Positions 43,438-52,426 of a stretch of DNA of 64,000 nt are shown here, piece after piece. The stretch lies in contig CBDCDJ010000007.1 in NCBI GenBank assembly GCA_965215355.1, forward strand, positions 62,001 to 126,000, given 5' to 3'. Both the position numbers and the translations under genes were made by a program. The DNA is from CBDCDJ01 sp965215355 (GTDB lineage Bacteria > Deinococcota > Deinococci > Deinococcales > Trueperaceae). Position 1 is the stretch's first letter, and every line of letters starts with the position of its first letter. The notes beneath the pieces were generated by a model that was not told the DNA's origin, did not search any database, and saw nothing but the letters and a program-made list of their open reading frames with translations.

Positions 43438-44493
43438 TCACGGCAGCCGCGCGGCCCCCGCCGAGGCGAGTTCCGCGACGCGCGCGCCGAAGTCTTTGAA
43501 ACGCGCGTCCTGTGTCTGGCCGGAAACGTAGCGGGCGTAAATCTGCTGCAAAATCACGGCGAGCTTGAAGATGCCGAGCAGTTCGTACCAGGTGATGTTC
43601 GCAAGGTCACGCCCGCTCGCCGCGGCGTAGTGGCTCAAAAACTGCTCGCGGCTGAACCAGCCCTTGCTCGCCCCCGCCGCGCCGAGTTCGCTGACCTCGC
43701 CCGTGAGCGTGCCGAGCCCCTGCCAGTAGACGAGCGACAGCCCCACGTCCACGAGCGGGTCGCCGACCGTGGTCATCTCCCAGTCGAGCACCGCGACGAG
43801 TTCGTCGGGGTTGTCGGTTTGAAGCATCACATTGTCGAGCTTGTAGTCGTTGTGAACCAGCGTCGGCGCGTTCGGCTCGGGATAGTTGTCGCGCAGGTAA
43901 GCGACGACGCGCTCCAAGTCCGGCAGGTTCGCGGTTTTGGCACGCTCGTAGCGTTTCGCCCAGCCCTCGACCTGGCGCTCCAAAAAGCCCTCGGGTTTGC
44001 CGATACTTCGCAAGCCGCTGTCCTCGAGGTCGATGCTGTGCAACTTGGCCAAACCGCCCACGAGCGTGCGGCTGACCCGCGTGCCGTAGTCGGGCAGCGC
44101 CGCTAGCTCCGGCGGCACCGTGTCGCGCACTATCAAACCGCGCCGCCGCTCCATGAGGTAAAACACCGCGCCGATGACCGTTTCGTCCTCGCACAACAGC
44201 TCGACGCGCGGCGCGGGCGGGTAGAACGGGGCGAGCTTCTCCAGGATGCGGTACTCGCGCGCCATGTCGTGCGCTTTCGGCGCGACCGGCCCCAGGGGCG
44301 CGCGGCGCAGCACCCTTTCGCGCCCGCCCACGCGGAGCAAGTAGGTCAGGTTCGAGTGGCCGCTAGGGAACTGCCTCAGTTCCAACCCCTCCTCAACTCC
44401 CTCGAGCTTGCCCGTCAAATAGGCTTGCAGCGCGCCCAAGTCGAGACTTTCGCCGGGCCGCACCGGGGCGGTGTCGTTCGCGGGGTTTCGCAC
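43438..44493 (-). CDS. Phosphotransferase (APH) family protein, ACAD10-like
   Basis: A 351-residue kinase-fold protein. Visible: FPSGHSNLTYLLRVGGRERVLRRAPLG as the nucleotide loop, LVHNDYKLDNVMLQ as the catalytic HxDxxxxN loop near 215, and LDWEMTTVGDPLVDVG as the metal-binding DxE/D motif near 240. This subgroup occurs beside acyl-CoA dehydrogenases and SDRs and is fused to ACAD in animal ACAD10/11, which phosphorylate 4-hydroxyacyl-CoAs. The GTG start is 3 bases past the SDR gene. A role in hydroxy-fatty-acid breakdown is the best inference; antibiotic resistance is unlikely. Confidence 0.87.
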   Translation of the reverse strand: MRNPANDTAPVRPGESLDLGALQAYLTGKLEGVEEGLELRQFPSGHSNLTYLLRVGGRERVLRRAPLGPVAPKAHDMAREYRILEKLAPFYPPAPRVELLCEDETVIGAVFYLMERRRGLIVRDTVPPELAALPDYGTRVSRTLVGGLAKLHSIDLEDSGLRSIGKPEGFLERQVEGWAKRYERAKTANLPDLERVVAYLRDNYPEPNAPTLVHNDYKLDNVMLQTDNPDELVAVLDWEMTTVGDPLVDVGLSLVYWQGLGTLTGEVSELGAAGASKGWFSREQFLSHYAAASGRDLANITWYELLGIFKLAVILQQIYARYVSGQTQDARFKDFGARVAELASAGAARLP

Positions 44494-44496
44494 TGT

Positions 44497-45273
44497 CTAA
44501 ACCGCCGTCACGCCGCCGTCGACGGCGATGGTTTGCCCGGTCATAAACGCCGAGGCGTCCGAACCCAACAGCAGCGCCGCGCCCTTTAGGTCTTCCGGCC
44601 CGCCGACGCGGCCCAGCGGTGTGGCGGCTTCTATCAAATCCTGGGCCGCTTCAAGCGTGCCCCGCGTCATCTTGGTGGGAAAGTAGCCGGGCGCGAGCGC
44701 GTTGACGCGCACGTTGTACTTGGCCCACTCCGCGGCGAGCGCGCGGGTCATGTTCACCACGCCGCCCTTGGAGGTGTTGTAGGCGACCGTGCCCGTCATG
44801 GCGGGGTTGTTGCCCTTCAGGCCGGCTACCGAGGCGACGTTCACGATGACGCCGCGCTTTTCAGGAATCATCGCAACTCTGGCGACGGCCTGGCTGAGCA
44901 AAAAGGTGCCGGTCAGGTTGAGGTCGAGGACTTTTTGCCAGGCCTCCAGCGGGTGCTCCTCGGCGGGCGCGCCCCAGGTCGCCCCGGCGTTGTTCACCAA
45001 AATGTCGACGCGGCCCCAGGTTGCCATGACCTCGTCGACGAACGCATGAATGGTCTCTGGCTTGGAGAGGTCGGCGGCGACGCTTCTGACCTCGGCCCCG
45101 TAACCCTCCAGCTCGTTTTTAGCCTCTTCCAACTGCTCACGTTTGCGCGCGACGATGACGAGGCGCGCGCCCTGCTCGGCGTAGGCCTCGGCGATTTGCA
45201 GGCCCAGACCCCTCGAGCCGCCCGTAACGAGCGCGACGCGGCCCCTCAAGTCGAACAAGTCTTTGATACTCAC
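44497..45273 (-). CDS. Short-chain dehydrogenase/reductase
   Basis: A 258-residue Rossmann-fold oxidoreductase. It has the cofactor motif TGGSRGLGLQIAEA, the NNAGATWG motif, and the catalytic Tyr-x-x-x-Lys in VAYNTSKGGV. ARKRE after the second strand suggests NADP(H). The C-terminal sequence FMTGQTIAVDGG is standard. Gene order SDR then APH-like kinase suggests an acyl-chain substrate; gluconate 5-dehydrogenase-like enzymes share this sequence type. First gene of its two-gene operon. Confidence 0.92.
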   Translation of the reverse strand: MSIKDLFDLRGRVALVTGGSRGLGLQIAEAYAEQGARLVIVARKREQLEEAKNELEGYGAEVRSVAADLSKPETIHAFVDEVMATWGRVDILVNNAGATWGAPAEEHPLEAWQKVLDLNLTGTFLLSQAVARVAMIPEKRGVIVNVASVAGLKGNNPAMTGTVAYNTSKGGVVNMTRALAAEWAKYNVRVNALAPGYFPTKMTRGTLEAAQDLIEAATPLGRVGGPEDLKGAALLLGSDASAFMTGQTIAVDGGVTAV

Positions 45274-45467
45274 GGTTTCACACTCACAGACTGCCTCCTG
45301 AACGGTGGTTTGTACGACCGACTATACCGCGCGTTTCTCGAGCTTAAGCCTGAAAAGTAGAGGTTCGACTTTTGCTTTGCGGCTCATATCCCACGCGGCG
45401 GGCGCAGGGTTGTGAAACAATGAGACCACACCTGGAGACTTTCCCGCAGACCTGACGAGGAGGCAAC

Positions 45468-47048
45468 ATGGTTTACCGCAGCCCGTTTCCCGACGTGACG
45501 ATTCCCGAAGTGCCGCTGACCGAGTTCGTCTTGCAGCGCGCCGCCGACTTCGGCGACAAGCCCGCCTTTATCGACGGCCCCAGCGGTCGCGAGCTGACGT
45601 ACGCCGGTCTCGCCCACGCGGTCGAGCGCGTCGCGGCGTCGTTACACGAGCGCGGCTTCGGCAAAGGCGACATTTTCGCCATCTACAGCCCGAACGTGCC
45701 CGAGTTTACGGTCGTCTTTTTGGCGGTGGCGCGGCTGGGCGGCGTCGTCACGACCGTCAACCCGCTCTACACCACGCACGAGTTGACGCACCAGCTCAAA
45801 GACGCTCGAGCCAGCTACCTCGTCACCGTGCCGACCTTTTTGGAGAACGCCCTGAAAAGTGCCGAAGAGGTCGGTCTCAAAGAGGTCTTCGTCTTCGGCG
45901 AGGCCGCGGGCGCGACGCCTTACGCGGCGCTGTTGGAGGGCGAGGGGCAAGCGCCCGAAGTGACTATCCATCCCCAAGAAGACATTGTGGTGTTGCCCTA
46001 CTCCTCGGGCACCACCGGTTTGCCCAAAGGCGTGATGCTGACGCACCGCAACCTGGTCGCCAACCTCAAACAAATAGAGGGTTTGCAGGCTCAGACCGAA
46101 CATCCTATTGACGAGGACAGCGTGGTGATGGGCCTGCTGCCCTTTTATCACATCTACGGCATGGTGGTCATCATGGGCTACGCGCTCTACAAGGGCGCGA
46201 CGGTGGTGACCATGCCCAGGTTCGAACTAGAGGGTTTTCTCGAGCTGATGCAAAAATACCGGGTCACCTACGCCAACGTCGTTCCGCCCATCGTGCTGGC
46301 GCTCGCCAAACACCCGCTGGTCGAACGCTACGACCTGTCCACCCTGACCGGCATGATGTCGGGGGCGGCACCCCTGGGCGGCGACGTCGCCGGGGCCGCC
46401 GCCAAGCGTCTTCGTTGCGAGGTCACACAAGGCTACGGCATGACCGAACTGAGCCCGGTCAGCCACACCAATCCCGACCCCGACGTGAAAATCGACCGCT
46501 CCAAGGTCGGCCCGGCGATTCCCAACACCGAGTGCCGCGTGGTCAGCGTCGAGACCGGTGAGGACGTAGCCGTGGGCGAAGCGGGCGAACTGCTCGTGCG
46601 CGGCCCGCAGGTGATGAAGGGTTACCTGAACAATCCCGGAGCGACGGCCGCCACCCTCGACGAGGACGGCTGGCTGCACACCGGCGACATCGCGGTGGTG
46701 GACGAGCGCGGTTACTTCGCCGTGGTCGACCGCGTCAAAGAACTCATCAAGTACAAGGGTTTTCAGGTCGCCCCGGCGGAGTTGGAGGAAGTCCTGCTGG
46801 CCCACCCCAAGGTCAGCGACGCCGCCGTCATAGGCGTGCCCGACGAAGAGGCGGGCGAGGTGCCCAAGGCTTTTGTGGTCAAAAACGCCGACGTCTCCGC
46901 GGACGAGCTGAAACTGTTCGTCGCCGAGCGCGTCGCGCCTTTTAAGAAGCTGCGGGGGCTCGAGTTCGTCGAGGCCATCCCCAAGTCGGCCTCGGGCAAA
47001 ATCCTGCGGCGCGTCCTCGTCGAGCAGGAGCGCGCGGCGCAAGCGTAA
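45468..47048 (+). CDS. Acyl-CoA ligase (4-coumarate/long-chain fatty acid type)
   Basis: A 526-residue AMP-forming ligase. Motifs: P-loop YSSGTTGLPKGVMLTHRN near 175, QGYGMTELSPVSH near 322, GWLHTGDIAVVDERGYF, and the catalytic Lys in PKSASGKILRR. The layout is that of 4-coumarate:CoA ligase-like and medium/long-chain acyl-CoA ligases. ATG at 45468 with GAGGAGG upstream. Divergent from the SDR operon. Together with acyl-CoA dehydrogenase, SDR and the APH-like protein it suggests uptake and beta-oxidation of fatty or aryl acids. Confidence 0.92.
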   Translation: MVYRSPFPDVTIPEVPLTEFVLQRAADFGDKPAFIDGPSGRELTYAGLAHAVERVAASLHERGFGKGDIFAIYSPNVPEFTVVFLAVARLGGVVTTVNPLYTTHELTHQLKDARASYLVTVPTFLENALKSAEEVGLKEVFVFGEAAGATPYAALLEGEGQAPEVTIHPQEDIVVLPYSSGTTGLPKGVMLTHRNLVANLKQIEGLQAQTEHPIDEDSVVMGLLPFYHIYGMVVIMGYALYKGATVVTMPRFELEGFLELMQKYRVTYANVVPPIVLALAKHPLVERYDLSTLTGMMSGAAPLGGDVAGAAAKRLRCEVTQGYGMTELSPVSHTNPDPDVKIDRSKVGPAIPNTECRVVSVETGEDVAVGEAGELLVRGPQVMKGYLNNPGATAATLDEDGWLHTGDIAVVDERGYFAVVDRVKELIKYKGFQVAPAELEEVLLAHPKVSDAAVIGVPDEEAGEVPKAFVVKNADVSADELKLFVAERVAPFKKLRGLEFVEAIPKSASGKILRRVLVEQERAAQA

Positions 47049-47433
47049 ACCTCGGCGAAGTCGGCGGCGGGCCTGCGTGGGGACCATGCGCTCCTGACAG
47101 ACGCCGCAGGGGTCAAGACGACGGGGCTTTCCCCGTCCAACCTCGAGACACCTACCGACGCCGTAACGCGCTTGCCCGGTTTTTCAGCTTCCAACCTTAC
47201 GCCCGTCTGGTCTCGTTTAGCTTTGACGTAAAAGGGTCAGATTCTTTCAATACTGTTCGGCTCGGCGTGAAAATCGCCTCTGCAACAGTGCTGCCCGTTC
47301 GTTCGAGGTAGCCCTTTAGGTGATGACCCACCGCGTAACCCGCTCGTAGTTCGGCCCGACGGCTTCTTAAAAAGCAGTCGAGAAAGTGGTTTGGCCGGAG
47401 TAAGTTCTACGGTTTTGTAAAGCGGCGGCGCTT
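47049..47433. other. Gene-free stretch after the acyl-CoA ligase
   Basis: No credible gene is visible on either strand over 385 bases. A short perfect stem, GACGGGG-CTTT-CCCCGTC near 47118-47135, has no T-tract. The middle part is less GC-rich than its surroundings. It may be the remains of a decayed gene, which would fit the frameshifted gene next to it. Confidence 0.4.
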
Positions 47434-47734
47434 CTAAAGAAACGCAGCGGCAAAGGCGAACACGACGAGTACGACGGCCCAATACTCCATCTTTATCCAG
47501 AAAAGCGCGTGCCGAGGCCGGTAAACAAACTCTTCACCGGTCTCGCGGTCGACCCGTCTGCGGTCCGGCTTGCCGTTGAGGTAACGACCCAGGCCCCACC
47601 AGCGTCTGCAGCGCGGGGTGAGCGGAGTAGAAGCCCTCCACACCCGTCACAGCGTCGGCGACGGCCTGGGTGAGTAAAAGTATGGCAAATGAAATGACGG
47701 GTACGAGAATGCCCAAGCCGCTCCAGATGATCAC
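47434..47734 (-). pseudogene. Frameshifted small membrane protein
   Basis: Two overlapping minus-strand frames together make one plausible protein. The first (from the ATG at 47734) gives MIIWSGLGILVPVISFAILL as a membrane helix and then VTGVEGFYSAHPALQTLVG. The second, shifted near 47590-47615, gives WGLGRYLNGKPDRRRVDRET, RPRHALFWIKMEYW and a final hydrophobic tail. I recall small proteins with this N-terminus, a central membrane segment, GRxLNG and 'RHxLFxIxMEYW'. Here the central segment is short and out of frame. A sequencing error or a real deletion could explain it. Confidence 0.6.
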
Positions 47735-47866
47735 GTTGCCTCCAGGTTCGCCCTGCTCATTCTAAAAAGGCTCGACTCAGGTGTTTGGGCGCTCCGACAC
47801 ATCACGTTTGCCTGAGAGACGTTTGCCTGAGAGCGCCGAGCCGCCCGGCCGAAGCCTTTTGTGCGC

Positions 47867-48064
47867 TCAGTTCAGCACGCGCTCTCGAGCCAGGTTGAGG
47901 GGCGGCTCGTCTTCGGCGTCCAAGTACAAGTAGTCGTCGATGGCCTCGAGCAACTCGCGCAGCCGCGGGTCGTCCACCAGGGCGTCGCACAGCTCGAGGC
48001 GCTCCGCCGCACCGAGCCGGGCAAGCTCGTCGACGAGTTCTTTCAAAGTGAGCCGCTTCGGCAC
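47867..48064 (-). CDS. Small acidic hypothetical protein
   Basis: A 65-residue, Leu- and Glu-rich, mostly helical protein: KRLTLKELVDELARLGAAERLELCD then a run ending in YLDAEDEPPLNLARERVLN. The frame stays open further upstream, but that would run into the purA leader and start, so the GTG at 48064 is preferred. No clear ribosome binding site is present. The pattern resembles small proteins of the addiction-module (DUF2281-like) type, but I cannot assign it. Confidence 0.4.
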   Translation of the reverse strand: MPKRLTLKELVDELARLGAAERLELCDALVDDPRLRELLEAIDDYLYLDAEDEPPLNLARERVLN

Positions 48065-48173
48065 AGGAGAAGTGTACTCGTTCCGGGCGTAAATGTCAGC
48101 TGGCTTCAAAAACGCCCGGGTGCGAAGGCCGGGGAGTGTGTCATACTGGCCCCCGACGTTTGAGGAGGTCGAC

Positions 48174-49397
48174 ATGCCGGGCATCGCCATCATCGGCGCG
48201 CAGTGGGGGGACGAGGGCAAGGGCAAGGTGGTCGACGCGCTCGCGGGTGAGGCGGACCTTGTGGTGCGCTACTCGGGCGGGGCCAACGCGGGCCACACGG
48301 TCGTCGCGGGGGAAGAGGTGTTCAAGCTCCACCACCTGCCCTGCGGCGTGTTGCACGAGCGCGCGGTGTCGGTGTTGGGCGGCGGCATGGTAATTGACCC
48401 GTGGACCTTTCGAAACGAGTACCTAGGCATGGCCGCTCGCCGCGACGTGGGCGAGGTCTATCTTTCTCACGAGGCGCACGTCGTGTTGCCGCACCACAAA
48501 AAAAACGACGAGGGCGGCGGCTTCGTCGGCACCACCGGGCGCGGAATAGGGCCGTGCTATTCGGACAAGGCGCGGCGCGTCGGCTTGCGCTACGGCGACT
48601 TTTTGAGCGACGCGGTGCTGCGCGAAAGGTTGGAACGCTTGCTCGAGGCCAAACCGAACTCGACGGCTCGCGTCGGCTGGACGGACGTCGACACGGCCTT
48701 TGAGGCCCTGGCGGAGGCGCGCGACTTCGTGGTTCCCTTCGTCTGCGACACCGGCGAGATGGTTAGGAGTGCGCTGGGGCAAAACCAAAAAGTGTTGTTC
48801 GAGGGCGGCCAAGGCACCATGCTCGACCTCGGTTACGGCACCTACCCGTTCGTGACGAGTTCGCACCCGACCGTCGGCGGCATTTTGGTCGGCGCGGGCG
48901 TGAGCCACAAGGCGCTGAACGGCGTTTACGGCGTGGTCAAGGCGTTCACGAGCCGGGTGGGCCACGGCCCCTTCGTGACCGAGCTGGACGGCGACAGGGC
49001 GCTGCGCCTGCGCGGCACGGGCGACAACATCGGCGACGAGTACGGCACCACCACCGGGCGGCCACGCCGGGTGGGCTGGCTCGACTTGGTGCAACTGAAG
49101 TACGCCTGCGACCTAAACGGCTTCGGCGGCCTCGTGGTGACCAAGCTCGACATTTTGGCCGGCTTGGACGAGGTCAAGGTCTGCACCGCTTACGAAGACG
49201 GGCCGGTGTACGAGTCGCTGCCCGGTTGGGGTAACCTAGCTGGGTTGGGCAGCCGGAAGGCCCTGCCGCAGGAGGTTGTCAGTTACTTGGAACTCATCGA
49301 AAGTTTTACCGGCGTGCCGGTGAGCATGTTCTCGACGAGTCCCCACCGCGAGGACACCTACGGCGAGGTCGCCTGGGGCGAGGCCCTGCCGGCATGA
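48174..49397 (+). CDS. purA: Adenylosuccinate synthase
   Basis: A 407-residue enzyme that joins IMP and aspartate with GTP in AMP synthesis. Motifs: the P-loop-like GAQWGDEGKGKVVD with the catalytic Asp and the His in AGHTVV, TTGRGIGP near 110, EGGQGTMLDLGYGTYPFVTSS near 215, and TTTGRPRRVGWLD near 290. Length is standard. ATG at 48174 with TGAGGAGG upstream. Its stop overlaps the start of the DUF402 gene (ATGA), so the two are co-translated. Confidence 0.97.
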   Translation: MPGIAIIGAQWGDEGKGKVVDALAGEADLVVRYSGGANAGHTVVAGEEVFKLHHLPCGVLHERAVSVLGGGMVIDPWTFRNEYLGMAARRDVGEVYLSHEAHVVLPHHKKNDEGGGFVGTTGRGIGPCYSDKARRVGLRYGDFLSDAVLRERLERLLEAKPNSTARVGWTDVDTAFEALAEARDFVVPFVCDTGEMVRSALGQNQKVLFEGGQGTMLDLGYGTYPFVTSSHPTVGGILVGAGVSHKALNGVYGVVKAFTSRVGHGPFVTELDGDRALRLRGTGDNIGDEYGTTTGRPRRVGWLDLVQLKYACDLNGFGGLVVTKLDILAGLDEVKVCTAYEDGPVYESLPGWGNLAGLGSRKALPQEVVSYLELIESFTGVPVSMFSTSPHREDTYGEVAWGEALPA

Positions 49398-49942
49398 GTT
49401 TGCCCGAATCACGCCGCAAGTACGCCGACCGCACGCGCTGGGTGCGCGTGCTCGAGCGCTGCTTTGCGGTGAAGCGGCTCGAGACTGAAACCTTCACCGG
49501 TTACGTGACGCGTTTGGACATCGTCAAGGTTCGCGAGCCGCTCTTTAAGACCTCGGTCGGACGGCGGCTGTGCGTCGCCGACGCGGGTTACGCCTGGCTG
49601 CAACATTTCCCCGATGGTGAACGCTACTGCGTCACGACGGTACTGAACCCGGACGGCGAGGTCGTCCACTTTTACGTCGACGTGGCTGATAAAACAGGCG
49701 TGAGCGAGGAAAACGTGCCCTGGTGGGACGACCTCTACCTGGACGTGCTCGTCGTGCCGGGCGTGGGCTCGGAGATCGTGGATGAAGAAGATTTAGAGCA
49801 GGGTTTAGCTGAAGGCGTAGTTACAGAAGAGGATGCGGAAGGGGCTCGAGCCGAAGCGAACCGCCTCAAACGCCTCGTCGACGGGGACGACTTCCCGCTG
49901 TTGAACCTTGCCCCGCAACACGCTGACTTGTTCGAATCCTAA
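49394..49942 (+). CDS. DUF402 domain protein
   Basis: A 182-residue protein of the DUF402 family (FAU-1/YgaC-like). Features are DAGYAWLQHFPDGERYCVTTVLNPDGEVVHFYVD, then PWWDDLYLDVLVVPG with the acidic metal site. Members hydrolyse nucleoside di- or triphosphates or bind RNA. The C-terminal 50 residues are acidic and helical. Its start overlaps the purA stop by 4 bases. A role in nucleotide metabolism is in keeping with that coupling but not shown. Confidence 0.82.
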   Translation: MSLPESRRKYADRTRWVRVLERCFAVKRLETETFTGYVTRLDIVKVREPLFKTSVGRRLCVADAGYAWLQHFPDGERYCVTTVLNPDGEVVHFYVDVADKTGVSEENVPWWDDLYLDVLVVPGVGSEIVDEEDLEQGLAEGVVTEEDAEGARAEANRLKRLVDGDDFPLLNLAPQHADLFES

Positions 49943-50916
49943 TCCTGCACGTTCAAGCTGAGTTTCGTTACCAGCGGAACGTGGTCCGAGGCGAAGGTGG
50001 GGCCGCGTTCGACGCGTACCGCCCTAAGGTCGGGGCTGTGCCACAAGTAGTCGATGCGCAGCGACAACGGTAGCTCGGGCCGCAACCGCCAGGTGTTGCC
50101 GAAGCCGCGGCCGACCTCGCGGAAAGCGTCTTTGGCGACCCGCGCCATAACTCGGTAAGTCACGGCGTGCTGACTCAGGTTGTAGTCGCCCGCGGCGACG
50201 AAGGACAGGGGTTCGTCCTCGAGGGTTTGGGCGAGCTGAGCGACCTCTAAGTTGCGCCTGCGGTCGTCGAAGCGGGTCAGCAGTTCCAAGGGGCCGGGCG
50301 TGAGGCGCTCGGGCAACCGCGCCGGGCCGATGGGCCAACTCAAGTGAACGTTGTAGACCGCGATAGGTGTCCCCGCCACGTCGACGACCAAGCGCTGCGT
50401 CACGTAGTCGCCCAAGGTCCTCAGTTCGGCGCTCGAGCTGATGGGATAGCGCGACAAGACCAAGTTGCCCTTGTACAACTCCGCCTGACCTTGCTGAAAA
50501 GGGTAGAGGTCTTGAAGCGTTTCGAGAACTTGCGCGGGATAGGTTTGCGGAACTTCTTGCAACAGGACGAGGTCGGGTTGAAGTTCGCGCAGCCAGGGCT
50601 CGAGGCCTGCCGGCGACCTGAGCATGTTGAAGTTGACGACTGTGAGTGTCGGGCCGGCCGCCGCCGGAACGGGTCTGGGCAAGAACGCCGGGCCGAACCA
50701 CAAAAGTGCGACGAGGCTCAACCCCGACGCCAGCGCCAAGCTCGCCCACGACCTCTTCACCCCGAAGACGGTTACGGCTAAAGGCAACGGCACGAAGCAA
50801 AGAGGTGCGAAGGTGTTGAGGAGCGACACGACCCAAAACCCGTCGCCCACGGTGATTCGGAGGAGCAGGTAAAAAGTGAGAAGTGCGAGGTAAACGCGCG
50901 CAAGGGTCGTGAACAC
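49939..50916 (-). CDS. Membrane-anchored endonuclease/exonuclease/phosphatase family protein
   Basis: A 325-residue protein. Three hydrophobic segments occupy residues 1-75. The catalytic domain follows, with LTVVNFNMLRSPAG (Asn), PDLVLLQEVPQ (metal-binding Glu), GTPIAVYNVHLSWP, FVAAGDYNLSQH (catalytic Asp and Asn) and TFASDHVPLVTKL (final Asp-His). This is the EEP fold of membrane phosphoesterases that face the outside. Its substrate could be nucleic acid or a phospholipid headgroup. GTG start at 50916. Its end overlaps the converging DUF402 gene by 4 bases. Confidence 0.88.
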   Translation of the reverse strand: MFTTLARVYLALLTFYLLLRITVGDGFWVVSLLNTFAPLCFVPLPLAVTVFGVKRSWASLALASGLSLVALLWFGPAFLPRPVPAAAGPTLTVVNFNMLRSPAGLEPWLRELQPDLVLLQEVPQTYPAQVLETLQDLYPFQQGQAELYKGNLVLSRYPISSSAELRTLGDYVTQRLVVDVAGTPIAVYNVHLSWPIGPARLPERLTPGPLELLTRFDDRRRNLEVAQLAQTLEDEPLSFVAAGDYNLSQHAVTYRVMARVAKDAFREVGRGFGNTWRLRPELPLSLRIDYLWHSPDLRAVRVERGPTFASDHVPLVTKLSLNVQD

Positions 50917-50995
50917 CCCACAGTAGTAACACGCTTACCGGTCGACCTCGAGTGCGTTTGACAAGGCGCATTCCGTCCTTTTACAGCCTCGACAA

Positions 50996-51024
50996 CAAAA
51001 AAGAGCGGGTTGGTCAACCCGCTC
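50996..51024 (-). terminator. Intrinsic terminator of citrate synthase gene
   Basis: GAGCGGGTTG and CAACCCGCTC form a 10-bp stem with a two-base tight loop. On the minus strand it is followed by TTTTTTGTTG. It lies 20 bases beyond the citrate synthase stop. Confidence 0.9.
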
Positions 51025-51043
51025 CTGTAGGTCAATCGCTGCC

Positions 51044-52186
51044 TTACCGTTTTTCAACCGGCGTAAACGTTTTGCCCACCGGCCCCTCGTAAACCAGTCT
51101 AGGCCGCATAATTCGGTTGTCGGCGTACTGCTCAAACAGGTGCGCCATCCAGCCGCTGATTCTCGCCACGGCGAAAATCGGCGTGTACAGGTCGGGCGGG
51201 AAGCCGAGCATCCGGTAGACGCTGGCCGAGAAAAAGTCCACGTTCGGTTTGACCTGCGCACCCTTTTTGTCCATCTCGCGCTCCATGACGCGCTCCATCT
51301 CCAGGCTCATGTCGAACCACTTGCTGTCGCCGGACTCTTCGGCGAGGTCGTGGGAGACCTCTTTGAGAATCACCGCACGCGGGTCGAGCACGCGGTAAAC
51401 CCGGTGGCCGAAACCCATTACCCGGCCCTTGGGTTTGGCAAGCGTGTCCAGCACGTACTGCTCGACGCCCTCGACGCCGCCGATTTTTTCAAGCGCGTTC
51501 ATCACGGCCATGTTCGCGCCGCCGTGGAGTGGCCCCTTGAGCGAGGCGACCGCGGCGGTGACGGCGCTGTAGGCGTCGGTCAGGGTCGAGGCGGTGGCGC
51601 GCGCCGTAAAGGTGCTCGCGTTCGAGCCGTGCTCAGCGTGCAGCACCAGCGCCACGTCCATCACGCGGGTGGCGGCTTCGGTCGGTTTTTCGCCGTTCAG
51701 CATGTAAAGGAAGTTTTCGGCGATGCTCAGCTCGGGGTCGGGCTGCACCGTGTCTTTGCCGTCGCGGATGCGCGCGTAAGCGGCGACGACCGTCGGAAAC
51801 TGCGCCAGCAGCCGAAAACCGATGCGCCGGACGTTGTCGAGTTCCACGCCGTCGGCCTCTGCGTCGAAACTCGCCAACATCGCCACGGCGGCGAGGACCG
51901 CGTGCATCGGGTGGATGTCTTTGGGCAAGGTGCCGAGCATGGTACAGATTTCGTCGGGAATCCCGAAGTTCGGCTTGAGTTCCGCCGTGAAGTCCGAAAG
52001 TTCTTGCTCGTTGGGCAGGTCGTCGTTCCAGAGCAGGTAGGTCGTCTCTTCGAAGCTCGCGTGGTCGGCGAGTTCGCGGATGTCGTAGCCGCGGTAGACG
52101 AGTTCGCCCTTCAGCCCGTCGATGCTCGAGATGCTGCTCGCGTCGATGTTGACGCCGTCCAAACCGCGGTGAATGGTGTCTTCCAT
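51044..52186 (-). CDS. gltA: Citrate synthase
   Basis: A 380-residue enzyme that condenses acetyl-CoA with oxaloacetate, the entry to the TCA cycle. The size and sequence are of the short, dimeric (Gram-positive/archaeal) type. Active-site residues are visible: His in HGGANMAVM, His in MGFGHRVYRV and Asp in VKPNVDFFSASVY. ATG at 52186 with GGAGG upstream; the long open extension before it lacks similarity. It drains acetyl-CoA made by the acetate, acetoacetate and branched-chain acid genes in this window. A 2-methylcitrate synthase activity cannot be excluded. Confidence 0.95.
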   Translation of the reverse strand: MEDTIHRGLDGVNIDASSISSIDGLKGELVYRGYDIRELADHASFEETTYLLWNDDLPNEQELSDFTAELKPNFGIPDEICTMLGTLPKDIHPMHAVLAAVAMLASFDAEADGVELDNVRRIGFRLLAQFPTVVAAYARIRDGKDTVQPDPELSIAENFLYMLNGEKPTEAATRVMDVALVLHAEHGSNASTFTARATASTLTDAYSAVTAAVASLKGPLHGGANMAVMNALEKIGGVEGVEQYVLDTLAKPKGRVMGFGHRVYRVLDPRAVILKEVSHDLAEESGDSKWFDMSLEMERVMEREMDKKGAQVKPNVDFFSASVYRMLGFPPDLYTPIFAVARISGWMAHLFEQYADNRIMRPRLVYEGPVGKTFTPVEKR

Positions 52187-52327
52187 GCGTCCTCCAGAAA
52201 ATAGCGTCGCGCACCCCAAAGCGAGAGCGCACTGCAAAGTGATGCCGGGTTCGGCAGCTTGCACACTCTGGCTGCAGTCTACCAAGATTCTGCGGCCGAG
52301 CATGTAGACGCGCGGCCGGGGTCACCC

Positions 52328-52351
52328 AAAAGAACGAGCCCCCGTTCTTTT
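52328..52351 (-). terminator. Intrinsic terminator after the HRDC membrane gene
   Basis: AAAAGAACG and CGTTCTTTT pair around AGCCCC. The minus-strand transcript of the HRDC gene meets this hairpin about 76 bases past its stop. The A/T-rich base supplies the U-run. Confidence 0.7.
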
Positions 52352-52426
52352 GCGAGGGCTCGCAAGGCTGGGTTGGGACGACGTTGAATTTGAGACGACG
52401 TTGAATACAGCGTCGGGGTGGCGGCC

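Noticed and set aside
43438..44493. Aminoglycoside resistance kinase
   Set aside because: The sequence matches the phosphotransferase subgroup found beside acyl-CoA enzymes, and its partner gene is an SDR. Resistance is not supported.
47867..48226. 119-codon version of the small acidic protein
   Set aside because: The extra N-terminal part would run antisense through the purA start and ribosome binding site. The short version is more likely.
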